From Parachlamydiales bacterium (lineage in GTDB: Bacteria; Chlamydiota; Chlamydiia; Chlamydiales; Rhabdochlamydiaceae), in NCBI GenBank assembly GCA_023265455.1, contig JAHFTQ010000009.1, forward strand, positions 27,003-91,002: a stretch of 64,000 nt of DNA, given 5' to 3'. The number at the start of each line of letters is the position of its first letter. Positions within the stretch are counted from its first letter, which is position 1. Shown here one piece after another: positions 8,110 to 17,008 of this stretch. The notes under the pieces were generated by a model, which was given only the letters and a program-made list of their open reading frames with translations, was not told where the DNA came from and did not search any database. The position numbers were made by a program, and so were the translations under genes.

Positions 8110-8672
8110 ATACCCCCTACGCTAAGCTCACCAAAGGCACACTGCTCATCGCAAGCCCTGATCTCGATACGGGCATGTATTTTAGGGGTGTGATTTTACT
8201 TTGTGAACATGGCCCCACAGGCTCGTTTGGGATTCTTGTGAATAAACTGCTCGATATCGAGATCCCCGATGAAGTGATTAACCTCAAGGACATCTCAAAC
8301 CCCCACGTTCAGGTCTACGCTGGAGGAGCTCTTCAGCCGAATCAAATGATGATGCTTCACTCTTTTGAGCAGCTGCCTGATCAAACCCTTCAAGTCTGCC
8401 CCGGAGTCTTTTTAGGAGGCGACCTTCAGTTTCTCCAACAAGCGGTTGCAGAAGAAGAAGGCCCCTCTATCCGTCTCTGCTTTGGATACTGCGGCTGGGG
8501 CCCTGGGCAACTCGAAAAAGAGTTTCTCAGCGGTCTTTGGTTCGTCCACCCCGGCACCGCTCAATATATTTTTAATACCCCTCCTAACAAGCTCTGGAGG
8601 ACTCTCCTCCGTGATATGGGGGGCAAGTACGCCGTCCTCTCTACCATCCCTGATGATCTTAGTCTAAATTAA
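8106..8672 (+). CDS. yqgE: YqgE/AlgH family protein
   Basis: A 188-residue protein of UPF0301 (YqgE/AlgH). The N-terminal 'TKGTLLIASPDLDTGMYFRG' and 'HGPTGSFGILVNKLL', then 'YAGGALQPNQM' and 'RLCFGYCGWGPGQLEKE', are the diagnostic blocks. Biochemical function is unknown. The start is TTG 8106, which overlaps the mlaD stop (TGA 8107-8109), so it is probably the last gene of the Mla operon. Confidence 0.9.
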   Translation: MNTPYAKLTKGTLLIASPDLDTGMYFRGVILLCEHGPTGSFGILVNKLLDIEIPDEVINLKDISNPHVQVYAGGALQPNQMMMLHSFEQLPDQTLQVCPGVFLGGDLQFLQQAVAEEEGPSIRLCFGYCGWGPGQLEKEFLSGLWFVHPGTAQYIFNTPPNKLWRTLLRDMGGKYAVLSTIPDDLSLN

Positions 8673-8758
8673 TTATTATATATTCCTTTTTATTTTAATT
8701 GAATCTTAATTAAATCTTAATTAAAATAGTGCTCGAAAATTTTAACAAAAGGAAAAAT

Positions 8759-9610
8759 ATGGCCTTCCCAACAGCCCAAATTAGGTTCCCAACTTACACC
8801 CCATCTCCACCACCCAATTTGCATGATTGCATTATTTCTTCCAACAGCCCCTTCCCTCCACCATCGCTGAAAAATTGCATTATTTCTTCCAATGTCAAAG
8901 GCGACCCTGAAAAATGTTTGAGAGCTTGCCAAAACTTAAGCAATAATATGCATCACAGTTTTGAAGACTTGCTCGAGAACCTCCCTAAGTTAATGGATGA
9001 GCCCAAAATAGAAATACGCAATCCCGACTCTCCAACAGTCTCTATATCCTTAAAAGGTCAGTTTCTGCCTTTGACACACTACCTTGATCAATTTGAACAG
9101 AACGAGGCCAGTTTGAAATGGGAACTGTATTCTGATGTACAAGAAGGGTTCCGCGACTGCTATCGCGTTGGAAAGACAGACCAAAATGAATCCATTCAAC
9201 TCTCACATATAACATCTATTTTTAGAAATAACAATCCCGAAGGATCCTATCCTGCTACCATTGCTCACCCTACTGGCGATAATTACAGAAAAGCTTTGGG
9301 GCACTGCAAGCATCTGTTTGTGACAATTTGCAATAGTCAACTCAGTGAGTTTGATACCAATCGACAGATCTATCGGCTTCACTGGTGGCTGGCTCAGACC
9401 TCCCCTTACATAGCGCCTAAGCCTTATCCTAAATCACCTGTGGTGCTTGATAACAAAAATGATCTTTTCATAGAAATTTTCATTGCAGCTGTAAAATTCC
9501 ATAAGTTTGGAATCCTCACTCCTTACGTAGAGAATTCTTATCCCCATCAACTTGCACTGGTGACATCGGAAGACAATTTTCTAGATCTAGCTCGAGCTCT
9601 ACGCAACTGA
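8759..9610 (+). CDS. unknown protein, duplicated family (copy 1)
   Basis: A 283-residue protein of no family I can name, paralogous to 9716-10513. Shared blocks include 'WELYSDVQEGFRDCYRVG', 'PATIAHPTGDNYRKALGHC', 'LHWWLAQTSPY' and 'HQLALVTS'. Its N-terminal part carries 'CIISSN' twice (proline-rich spacer between), where the paralogue has one 'CIVSSN'. The start at 8759 is chosen because both copies share the leader 'AAAATTTTAACAAAAGG' just before this ATG. No signal peptide or membrane segment. By setting (next to a eukaryotic-like LRR gene) a secreted effector role is possible but unproven. Confidence 0.75.
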   Translation: MAFPTAQIRFPTYTPSPPPNLHDCIISSNSPFPPPSLKNCIISSNVKGDPEKCLRACQNLSNNMHHSFEDLLENLPKLMDEPKIEIRNPDSPTVSISLKGQFLPLTHYLDQFEQNEASLKWELYSDVQEGFRDCYRVGKTDQNESIQLSHITSIFRNNNPEGSYPATIAHPTGDNYRKALGHCKHLFVTICNSQLSEFDTNRQIYRLHWWLAQTSPYIAPKPYPKSPVVLDNKNDLFIEIFIAAVKFHKFGILTPYVENSYPHQLALVTSEDNFLDLARALRN

Positions 9611-9658
9611 CGATGCGGTGATTATCAGCAGATCTTTGCGAAGGGCTGTTAAGAATAG
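9599..9658 (-). pseudogene. remnant of an LRR gene 3' end
   Basis: The minus strand reads 19 codons, LFLTALRKDLLIITASSVA, then TAG. This matches the end of the intact LRR gene (LLQLTSIRKDLRIIKESSFA, TAG at 10502-10504), and both stops sit at the same place inside the last codons of the adjacent paralogue. Nothing homologous remains upstream of it. It is the tail of a second LRR gene left after duplication of a [gene + LRR] unit and deletion. Confidence 0.75.
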
Positions 9659-9659
9659 C

Positions 9660-9682
9660 GGACCTCTTTCGAAATGAGGTCC
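9660..9682. other. short hairpin between the duplicated genes
   Basis: GGACCTC (9660-9666) and GAGGTCC (9676-9682) form a 7-bp stem with a 9-nt loop. No T-tract follows, so it is not a clear intrinsic terminator. It lies at the breakpoint between the LRR remnant and the leader of the second gene copy. Confidence 0.45.
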
Positions 9683-9715
9683 AGTGTTTGAAAATTTTAA
9701 CAAAAGGAAAAATAT

Positions 9716-10513
9716 ATGGCAGTATCATCCACAAGGTTTGCAGCCTATGCCTCTACGGTTCCCCCTGCACCTACCGCTGGCGATTTCAGCCAATGCATTG
9801 TTTCTTCCAATGAACATACCACTCTCTGCTGGCAGATTTGCCAAGAGATGATGATATCTTTAAACACCTCCCACACCGATTTACAAGATTTACAAAACAT
9901 TTTTTGCAAGTTCATAAATGATAGAGGGGAAAAGATACGTTCTGCCTTTCCGAGTGGCATAGATTCTCTTCCCGGTCAGTGTTCGCGCCCTTTAAAAGGC
10001 TCCTATCTACCGATGGTGCAAGCTCTTGAGAAATTCGAAGAAACAAACCCCAGCTTGGTATGGGAACTCTACTCAGATGCGCAAGAAGGGTTTTGTGAGT
10101 GCTACCGAATGGGAAGAACTCACAAAAATGAAGTGATTCAACTTGTCCATTATACATTTATGAGAAACAATCCAGTCCCTGAGGGAGGCCTACCAGCTAC
10201 CATCGGGTACCCCGTTGGCGCTAATTTAGGCAAGGCTTTAGAACAATGCGAATATCTTTACAATTCGATTCTTCATCCTCAAGCTCCACTCCAAGGCACT
10301 TCACAAAAAATCCTTGAACTTCATTGGTGGCTTTCTCAAGCCTCTCCCATTATGAAAAACAACGACCGGTTCGTAGAAATTCTTACTTCGGCATTAACCC
10401 TGCATAGATTTGGAACCATTGCCCCCTACAAACAAGGTGTTAAACCCTGTCAGATCGCACTCGTGACTTCTCTTAACGAGTTTGTCGCAGGAGGCGTTTC
10501 TCTACGCGAATGA
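9716..10513 (+). CDS. unknown protein, duplicated family (copy 2)
   Basis: A 265-residue paralogue of 8759-9610 with 'WELYSDAQEGFCECYRMG', 'PATIGYPVGANLGKALEQC', 'LHWWLSQASPIM' and 'CQIALVTS'. ATG 9716 follows AAAAGG at 8 nt in a leader shared with copy 1. Its stop overlaps the convergent LRR gene by 12 nt. The 'LHWW(L)(A/S)Q(T/A)SP' block with a following hydrophobic helix is the best anchor for a profile search. Function unknown. Confidence 0.75.
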   Translation: MAVSSTRFAAYASTVPPAPTAGDFSQCIVSSNEHTTLCWQICQEMMISLNTSHTDLQDLQNIFCKFINDRGEKIRSAFPSGIDSLPGQCSRPLKGSYLPMVQALEKFEETNPSLVWELYSDAQEGFCECYRMGRTHKNEVIQLVHYTFMRNNPVPEGGLPATIGYPVGANLGKALEQCEYLYNSILHPQAPLQGTSQKILELHWWLSQASPIMKNNDRFVEILTSALTLHRFGTIAPYKQGVKPCQIALVTSLNEFVAGGVSLRE

Positions 10514-11500
10514 CGATTCTTTGATAATTCGTAGATCCTTGCGGATACTTGTAAGCTGTAGAAGCTGATCTTGAGATAAAGAACTATCCAAGAGATCCAA
10601 AACTCGAAGTTGTTTGAGGCTATTGATCAAATACTGCAAGCTTTCAAATGAGACCTGAGGGTTACCCCTCAGGTTCATTTTTTTCATGTTGGGGCACTTC
10701 TCTGCTAATAGTCGGCAAGTCTCATCGCTAAGACGGCAATTTCCTATAGAGAGCTCGATGAGCCGAGAAAAAAGGTTAGAGCAATTTTTTACATCATCGG
10801 AAGTTAACTCAATTTCGCTCATGTGAAGCTGCTGAATACTCAACCCATCCAAATGGACCAAAGAGGCGCCGGAAAGATAGGGACACCCACTGATATTTAA
10901 ACTCATTAGAAAAGGCGAGCTCGTACTTAGACATTTTAGAACATTTTCTGTCACGTTAAGGCAACGGTACAGTGATAGTGTTTTGAGCTGACCGCCCGCT
11001 TCTTTGAGCCAAGAGATCAGCCCCTGTTCAATAGGAGCGCTACATTGACCTAGAGAAAGCTTGGAACACCGGGTGCAATTTTGCAAAAGGGTCAGATCCA
11101 ACTGAGTAATCCCCGGCAATTCAGGAAGAGACAGTTCAGAAAGCTGCAAACAATACTTTCCCACCTCTTTGAGCACAGCTGCCAACTCTATCGAAGATAA
11201 CCTCTCCAAGTGCAGTCGCTGGAGTTGCGGTGATTTTTTCAACAGCAAACCCATCCGTTCCACTCCAAGAAAAGGCACCGTTACCACCAATGATGTTAAA
11301 GCCAGCGGAGTTGATAAATATGACAGCGCGATAGAGAAGACCAACCAATCAAACCCGGAAAAATCGTCTTGTGTAAAACCTTTGGCCACCCCCGGGGGAT
11401 CTGTCTGCCATTGGATCAAATTCATGCCAGGAAATTTTTTACTCTCAAGCCTTTTCACGTGGGGAATCTCTTGCAATAATAACGAAATGGGTGTTGTCAT
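10502..11500 (-). CDS. cysteine-containing leucine-rich-repeat protein
   Basis: A 332-residue protein built of leucine-rich repeats of the cysteine-containing (F-box/AMN1-like) type: for example 'LKTLSLYRCLNVTENVLKCL', 'LMSLNISGCPYLSGASL', 'LIELSIGNCRLSDETCRLL', 'MKKMNLRGNPQVSFESLQYL'. About eight repeats span residues 60-320. Such proteins in amoeba-associated chlamydiae are regarded as host-directed, by analogy with eukaryotic ubiquitin-ligase adaptors; no F-box is visible here. ATG 11500 is preferred over GTG 11560, which lies within the previous gene; the resulting gap to that gene is 29 nt, so they may be co-transcribed. Confidence 0.85.
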   Translation of the reverse strand: MTTPISLLLQEIPHVKRLESKKFPGMNLIQWQTDPPGVAKGFTQDDFSGFDWLVFSIALSYLSTPLALTSLVVTVPFLGVERMGLLLKKSPQLQRLHLERLSSIELAAVLKEVGKYCLQLSELSLPELPGITQLDLTLLQNCTRCSKLSLGQCSAPIEQGLISWLKEAGGQLKTLSLYRCLNVTENVLKCLSTSSPFLMSLNISGCPYLSGASLVHLDGLSIQQLHMSEIELTSDDVKNCSNLFSRLIELSIGNCRLSDETCRLLAEKCPNMKKMNLRGNPQVSFESLQYLINSLKQLRVLDLLDSSLSQDQLLQLTSIRKDLRIIKESSFA

Positions 11501-11529
11501 GGGAAACGAGATTTCCACGATTATCACAT

Positions 11530-12930
11530 TTATTGCAAGATCAAATCTGGGATTGGCCACGCCTCTGGATCCGTCAGAAGACGGATGATAACAGGCTTTG
11601 GAGCGTAAGCGCGCGGCACTAAATAAAAATTGCCTGGAGGTGAAGGAAGCCAGTTGGATTCCTTGTCCTTTCCAGGACTCTTGTGCTGAATGTAAATGGT
11701 AAACGAGCCGTCGGCATTCTTTTTTAAATCACGTGTGTCACTACCTAACATGTAGCGATTGATCGGATTCGTGACAGTGTAGTTGTTATCAGAGCCGTAA
11801 AGCGTCAAAGACCAAAACCCGGGTTCATCAAAAGGAATAGCTTCTTTGAATGTCACCCTGTAATTCTTAGAACCCGTCAAAGGATTCCCCTCATGATCTA
11901 AACTATACATCCAGTAAACCGATTCCTCTGGCGTATTGGCAGTGAGGCCCACGCGAGCCACCACAGCTCTTGTCTTATAATCTGTTCCAGGGTTTCCAAT
12001 CGTTGGGGGAGGGATGAATGCTCCATGATAAGTGTGACCAAAGTTAAGATGCGCTAGAAGAGTTCCGATTTTTTGCGCTGCCTCTTGCATGGCCTCAATA
12101 ACTTCTGGTCTTAATTCACTCTTCTGCCACAGCTTTCCAAGTTTGAGACCCAAAGGCTCAAAAAGAGGAAGCAAAGCGGCAATCTGATCTGCAGGAGGAG
12201 GATTTTCCTGCATCGCTAGGGATAAAATCTCCCAAAATTGAAGAGGATCTTTAAAATCCAAAGCGCTGACGGGCAGATCACGATTCACTAATTCCGGCAT
12301 CGGATAATTATCTGCCTGAAGACTGACTCCTTTCACTTGAATCCCCTCGAGAATTTTTCTTGCCCCTGCAAGATCAACCTGGCCTTCTTTGTAAATATGA
12401 ACACGCGGCTGAAGCAACACCCAGGGCGTAGGACAGGCAATCTGAATCATCCCCGCGGGAATATCTCCCTTCCAAGCAGGACCTACCAGTACGAACTTCC
12501 CTCCCTTGTATCCGGTAGCTTTCCCGCCCACATAGGCAAAAGCATTTGTCCACATATCGACAATTTCAACCATATAATACCGATTGTTGGAATCGGGCAC
12601 TTCCAATAAGACAGGCCCTTGGCGAAGATCCATGAACCCAAACCCATAAATCACATTGACATTAGGGGTGACATATCCGGCCTCTTTTGAAAGAGTCGGC
12701 GTCGAAATATCTTCCATCTTCCAGATCGTATTAGGAGCAGATTTTGCCTTAGGACCCACGGCATCGTGGTACCGAAGCAAATACATCGTCACCAGCGGAC
12801 TTCCCCATGTTGCCGCCTGAAGAGCCAAAGAATAGGCCCATTCTTTATTTTCTTCTTGCCGACTCTCTTGTGCAAGCACAGGAGAATGTTGTAATCCCAC
12901 CACCAAGACAAGAAAAAATAACCACTTCAT
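11530..12930 (-). CDS. exported DUF1254/DUF1214 protein
   Basis: A 466-residue protein with a signal peptide ('MKWLFFLVLVVGLQHSPVLA', cleavage near residue 20). The N-terminal half matches DUF1254 ('TPTLSKEAGYVTPNVNVIYGF', read as 'YVTPNVNVIYGFGFMDL') and the C-terminal half DUF1214 ('FWSLTLYGSDNNYTVTNPIN', 'GSFTIYIQHKSPG', 'NWLPSPPGNFYLVPRAY'). The function of this widespread pair is unknown. The start 12930 is chosen because it places the signal peptide first; upstream the frame only crosses the inverted repeat at 12970-13073. Confidence 0.88.
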   Translation of the reverse strand: MKWLFFLVLVVGLQHSPVLAQESRQEENKEWAYSLALQAATWGSPLVTMYLLRYHDAVGPKAKSAPNTIWKMEDISTPTLSKEAGYVTPNVNVIYGFGFMDLRQGPVLLEVPDSNNRYYMVEIVDMWTNAFAYVGGKATGYKGGKFVLVGPAWKGDIPAGMIQIACPTPWVLLQPRVHIYKEGQVDLAGARKILEGIQVKGVSLQADNYPMPELVNRDLPVSALDFKDPLQFWEILSLAMQENPPPADQIAALLPLFEPLGLKLGKLWQKSELRPEVIEAMQEAAQKIGTLLAHLNFGHTYHGAFIPPPTIGNPGTDYKTRAVVARVGLTANTPEESVYWMYSLDHEGNPLTGSKNYRVTFKEAIPFDEPGFWSLTLYGSDNNYTVTNPINRYMLGSDTRDLKKNADGSFTIYIQHKSPGKDKESNWLPSPPGNFYLVPRAYAPKPVIIRLLTDPEAWPIPDLILQ

Positions 12931-12969
12931 AAACCCGTTATCGATGTTATTGCTAATTTTTTCAAGCAT

Positions 12970-13073
12970 AGAGGAGAACAGGATAAGCAGGATCGCAAGC
13001 GGCAGGATGAGCATGATGGAGAGAAAAGGATTATTCCCAAAAAATTTATCCTGCATATCCTGTTCTCCTCTGT
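12970..13073. repeat. inverted repeat flanking a short spacer
   Basis: A 24-nt arm at 12970-12993 (core GGAGAACAGGATAAGCAGGA) is repeated in inverted form at 13050-13073 with one mismatch, with 56 nt between them. It lies between two minus-strand genes. It has no coding sense and looks like a dispersed palindromic repeat. Confidence 0.75.
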
Positions 13074-13092
13074 GTTCTATACAAAGAAAACG

Positions 13093-15123
13093 TCAGGCGA
13101 CTTCAGTGATGTTGATTTTTCCGATAGGAAGATCGGGGAAAAGACGAGCATAAGATTTTAGAATCTGATCCCGCCTGTCTTGCATGACAGCTTCGAAATA
13201 CTCCAAAGCTGAGAGTGCACGCTGGAATGCCCATGGCGCAATGAGACGATGGCGCACTAAAAGCGCAGGAGAGAAAAAAGCAAAAATGAAGAAGTTTTTG
13301 TCCTCTTTTGTCCAAGGACGTGATGTACTTAACAGGCGAGAAAATCCGTAAAACTCTGCAGCTGCTGCTGCACCCGTATCAACACCATCTTTACAACTCA
13401 AACTCATCACATCGGCTTTCACAGTTTCTAAAATCCTGAGTGTCAGAAAAAAATAGAGAATTTCAATAAAATCAAGCCGCTCTTTACGATTTAAACTAGC
13501 CTTAGCTCCGAAAATATCTTGATGAACAAATGTCACCAAATCATGAACTAGGCTGGAGCTAATCATGTTAGGAGGAAAATAAAATCCACTTTCAACACCA
13601 CTTAAAATCTGCTCAGCACAAAGACGCGTAAAATCGGCAGCTTTGGTGATCTCGGCATAACTCTCTAACTGATGATAAAAGTCAGTGCCCTTTGCAAGGG
13701 TCACAAGGGTGAGAGTTTCGGAAAACTCCCCTTCTTTTGCAAGAGATTCAATGGCACTACATCGCGCATGCTCTTTCCATGACGTGCGATCTTGTAAATT
13801 GAAGTAAAGATGCTTGCGGCCCGTCAGCGAACGTAAATAGCCTTTGAATTCAGGAGCAATCCTAGCTTTTTCGATAAAATTTTGATGAATGGGGCAAGGT
13901 AAATGGAGAATCGTCGTATGAGTTCTCTCAGAAGCTAAAGTAAAAATTTGGCTCGGCAAATTCTTTTGAAGTAAAGGATCAAACCCTATTTTTTCTCCTT
14001 CATGGCGAAAAAGCTCCAAAATCTTCATCAGCGGGCCATTGGGACACCGCCGTAGTTCATCACGGAGGGTATTTTCAATCGAAGCGAGAGTTCCCCACAC
14101 AGACGGCCTGTCTAAATCCTTGCTAGCTTTAATGAATCTTAAAATGTCATGACGAGCGCCACTCCGTAGAAAAAGGGCGTTGCAAAGAGAATGTGTCAGT
14201 TTTAAACAAAGAGATTTAAACGGCGCTGCCTTATCTGATTGTTTTCTCCAATGAGTATACTCTTCTGAATCTGTCAGCCCTCGTAAGTAGACTTCAAAAT
14301 CTTTAAAATAATCGACTGCGGACTTCCCTACTGTGTTATGGAGCAGATTTTTGGGATTGGCCGCAAGCATAAGTGCCATCACCGCCTTTGTGAGTAAGTT
14401 AGCCCCCAATTGTTCTTTGTGATGCAAGGCCTCTTTAAAAAATCGGTCAATTAAGTCACTGCCCTCACGAAGAATCTCCTGAGCGGAGACATGCATATCT
14501 CGATCGAGAACAACTTCCATCTGCTTTAAGAAATTCTCTCTCCCAGAGACGTCAAGACCCTCGTCAAAGTTTCCAACCATGCGAATATGACGCAAAAGAT
14601 GAGATGAAACAAAAGGAGTTCCATCCTCTTTCGAAAGATAGAAAAACTCATACTCTCGATCTTGCTGGACCGCTTCAAGATCTTTCAGAGCCTGCCGCTC
14701 GGCTAGAAGTTCAGGCTCGGCGCCTTCTGCTTCCCAGGGTTCCTCACCCTTATCCTTTTTGATTTTTGAAAAGACTTTCGAGAGATAAAAATGTTGAAGC
14801 TGCTTATACTCAGAGATCGGCTCTTCCTGAACATGAGCCCCTTTAAAAAGCTCTGTATACTTTTCTACTTTATCGACGGCCTCTCCCGCCAGCTGCATCA
14901 TGGCCTGAAGCCCTTTCTGCATCTGGGAATTATTCAACTCAGCCCGCTCTTTTTGATAAAGATGTTGGAGATAGAAGTTCAGCGTCCGAAACGTCTCGCG
15001 AATCGTCTCTTGATTTTCCTCGATTTTTGCAGGATCTAACCATTTAGCCTCTTCAATATCGAGCTCTGCTAAATGGGATAGATTATCTACAGCTTCTAAA
15101 ACTGTAATTTTAGATTTTTTCAT
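13093..15123 (-). CDS. large unknown, mostly helical protein
   Basis: A 676-residue protein without signal peptide or clear membrane segment. I recognise no domain. Composition and periodicity (many Leu/Glu/Lys runs) suggest an all-helical soluble protein. Start ATG 15123 is followed by 'KKSKITVLEAVDNLSHLAEL'. Upstream to 15190 is an AT-rich stretch that must carry its promoter unless transcription comes from the phosphate permease gene, which reads in the same direction. It resembles in style the other very large helical unknowns of this window (35210, 38761), but I cannot show homology by eye. Confidence 0.75.
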   Translation of the reverse strand: MKKSKITVLEAVDNLSHLAELDIEEAKWLDPAKIEENQETIRETFRTLNFYLQHLYQKERAELNNSQMQKGLQAMMQLAGEAVDKVEKYTELFKGAHVQEEPISEYKQLQHFYLSKVFSKIKKDKGEEPWEAEGAEPELLAERQALKDLEAVQQDREYEFFYLSKEDGTPFVSSHLLRHIRMVGNFDEGLDVSGRENFLKQMEVVLDRDMHVSAQEILREGSDLIDRFFKEALHHKEQLGANLLTKAVMALMLAANPKNLLHNTVGKSAVDYFKDFEVYLRGLTDSEEYTHWRKQSDKAAPFKSLCLKLTHSLCNALFLRSGARHDILRFIKASKDLDRPSVWGTLASIENTLRDELRRCPNGPLMKILELFRHEGEKIGFDPLLQKNLPSQIFTLASERTHTTILHLPCPIHQNFIEKARIAPEFKGYLRSLTGRKHLYFNLQDRTSWKEHARCSAIESLAKEGEFSETLTLVTLAKGTDFYHQLESYAEITKAADFTRLCAEQILSGVESGFYFPPNMISSSLVHDLVTFVHQDIFGAKASLNRKERLDFIEILYFFLTLRILETVKADVMSLSCKDGVDTGAAAAAEFYGFSRLLSTSRPWTKEDKNFFIFAFFSPALLVRHRLIAPWAFQRALSALEYFEAVMQDRRDQILKSYARLFPDLPIGKINITEVA

Positions 15124-15189
15124 AATTAAATACTTTTATTTTCATTATAATTATAATTTAATTAAAAATATTTAATAAAGTTAACTATC

Positions 15190-16137
15190 TCAGGAAAAGA
15201 TAGTTAAAACCAAGGCAGAAACTAAGGCTGACCCCGGAAGAGTAAAAACCCATGCCCAGCCCAATCGACGAGCCGTCCCCCATTTGACGCCTTTCCACCC
15301 TTTAGCAGAGCCCACTCCTGCAATGCTGCCCGTGATCATATGAGTGGAGCTCAGGGGCATTCCCCAGAAGCTTGCCAGTAAAATGACAAGAGAAGAAGAG
15401 GCCTCCGCGGCAAACCCTTGGATCGGTTTCAGCTCAGTGATTTCATAGGCCATCGTTCGAATGATCCGTACACCCCCCGAGGCTGTTCCAAGAGCCATCA
15501 TGATGGCGCACGCTGCAATCACCCAAAGCGGAATCACTGGCGAGACAAGCTTTCCTGCGGCAAAAAGCCCGAGCGTGATAATTGCCATGCTCTTTTGGGC
15601 ATCATTGAGACCATGCGACAGCGCTAACAAACCCGCAGAAAAAAGCTGTAAATAACGAAAAATTTTCTGATTGCCCGGCTTAAGACGAAGGAGCAGCTTC
15701 ATCCCCATCAGGGCTATCAAAAAACCTGCAAAAGGAGAGATCACCATCGGAATAATGACTTTAAATATCAGATTTTTCCATACAACCACATCTGCTCCTC
15801 CTTGAACCGCTGCAGCACCAACTAATCCTCCTACAAGCGCATAAGAAGAACTGCTGGGGATTCCCCAGTACCAAGTCAAAAAGTTCCAGACAATAGCCCC
15901 TAGGACAGCCGCTAAGACCACGATTTGAGAATTCGTCTGAACAAGACCCGATGTTATCGTTTCTGCAACCCCACTGATTTGAGTCGCTCCCAAAAAATTA
16001 AAAACAGTAGCCATGATAATGGCAACTGCGGGTCTGACAATTTTCGTCGCAATCGGTGTCGCTACGACATTTGCTGCATCATGAAACCCATTCGTATAGT
16101 CGAAAAGCAGCCCTAAAATAATGATCCATATCACCAT
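15190..16137 (-). CDS. pit: PiT family inorganic phosphate permease
   Basis: A 315-residue inner-membrane transporter. Both PiT signatures are visible: 'NGFHDAANVVATPIATKIV' near the N-terminus and 'SHGLNDAQKSMAIITLGL' in the second half, with about ten hydrophobic helices. It imports phosphate by cation symport. A TTG 15 nt further upstream (16152) is possible, but ATG 16137 gives the normal family N-terminus. The DUF47 (PhoU-like) partner often found beside PiT genes is not adjacent here. Confidence 0.9.
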   Translation of the reverse strand: MVIWIIILGLLFDYTNGFHDAANVVATPIATKIVRPAVAIIMATVFNFLGATQISGVAETITSGLVQTNSQIVVLAAVLGAIVWNFLTWYWGIPSSSSYALVGGLVGAAAVQGGADVVVWKNLIFKVIIPMVISPFAGFLIALMGMKLLLRLKPGNQKIFRYLQLFSAGLLALSHGLNDAQKSMAIITLGLFAAGKLVSPVIPLWVIAACAIMMALGTASGGVRIIRTMAYEITELKPIQGFAAEASSSLVILLASFWGMPLSSTHMITGSIAGVGSAKGWKGVKWGTARRLGWAWVFTLPGSALVSALVLTIFS

Positions 16138-16204
16138 TCCTGACTCATACAAGTAGTAGACATTTAAAGAAAGGTGAGTTAGATAAAAGTAAAGAGGGTT
16201 TCTT

Positions 16205-17008
16205 ATGAAATTGCTAGCTATTGCATTATCACTGTCTGCTTCTCTTTTTGGAGCTGTTGTCGAAGGTGAGCATTCCGGAGAAATCCAAGTTGTTCCCGTT
16301 CAACGGACACCTGAGCCTAATGAAGTCGAAACGAGATTTTCTTTTCCTAGCAAAGGCGAGTTAAAAACCGAGGCCCCTGTTAAACTTCAACTCCGATTAG
16401 AAGCCTATCCCCTCGGGTTTAACAGCGATTTTCTCAGAGCCCGTGAAGTCCGCGACAGCGACGAGGGACAAGCGATGCGTATCATCGTGGATGACAAAGA
16501 GTTCTTCAGCATTAACGAAGCGATCGATGACATCTCAGAAAATGAAGAGATTGACTTTGACCAGACCCTGGAAGCTACCATCCCCTATAAACTCTCACCC
16601 GGCGTCCATATCCTGCGCGCTTTTCCTGTCCGCTCTTTCGGAGAAAGCCTCAAAGGACCTAACTGTTTTGCTGCGACCTATTTCTATTTTGGAACCAAAG
16701 AGGGCGGCCCCACCATCGATCTCTCAAAACCCTACCTTACCTACAACGAACCCGACGGGCAGTACAAGTTTGGGAAACCCATCTTGGTGGACTTTCTGCT
16801 GAAAAACACTCAACTCTCCAGTGATGGTTACAAAGTACGACTCATCATCGATAATAATGACAAACGCATTCTAACCGACTGGGTTCCCTATTACATCTAC
16901 GGGCTAAAAAAAGGATCTCACACTATTAAACTCGAGCTTCTCAATCCCCAAGGGCACGTAATTCAACCTCTATTTAACGATCTCCAACGCACCATTGTGA
17001 TCAAGTGA
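16205..17008 (+). CDS. secreted protein of unknown function
   Basis: A 267-residue protein with a signal peptide (about residues 1-17, 'MKLLAIALSLSASLFGA'). The mature part is rich in beta-strand-like stretches; the segments 'PVKLQLRLEAYPLGF' and 'PILVDFLLKNTQLSSDGYKV' each lead into a similar ligand- or Ig-like half, with 'GVHILRAFPVRSFGES' and 'GSHTIKLELLNPQGH' in matching positions, suggesting two related beta domains. GAGGG (16195 region) precedes ATG 16205. Probably periplasmic. Its 3' end overlaps the convergent gene at 16963 by 46 nt. Confidence 0.7.
   Translation: MKLLAIALSLSASLFGAVVEGEHSGEIQVVPVQRTPEPNEVETRFSFPSKGELKTEAPVKLQLRLEAYPLGFNSDFLRAREVRDSDEGQAMRIIVDDKEFFSINEAIDDISENEEIDFDQTLEATIPYKLSPGVHILRAFPVRSFGESLKGPNCFAATYFYFGTKEGGPTIDLSKPYLTYNEPDGQYKFGKPILVDFLLKNTQLSSDGYKVRLIIDNNDKRILTDWVPYYIYGLKKGSHTIKLELLNPQGHVIQPLFNDLQRTIVIK

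Noticed and set aside
9516..9734. Minus-strand open frame of 72 codons between the duplicated genes
   Set aside because: The same region in another frame matches the LRR tail, and this frame has no homology or ribosome site; it is a shadow.
12931..13056. Longer N-terminus of the DUF1254 protein
   Set aside because: It only crosses the inverted repeat 12970-13073 and would bury the signal peptide.
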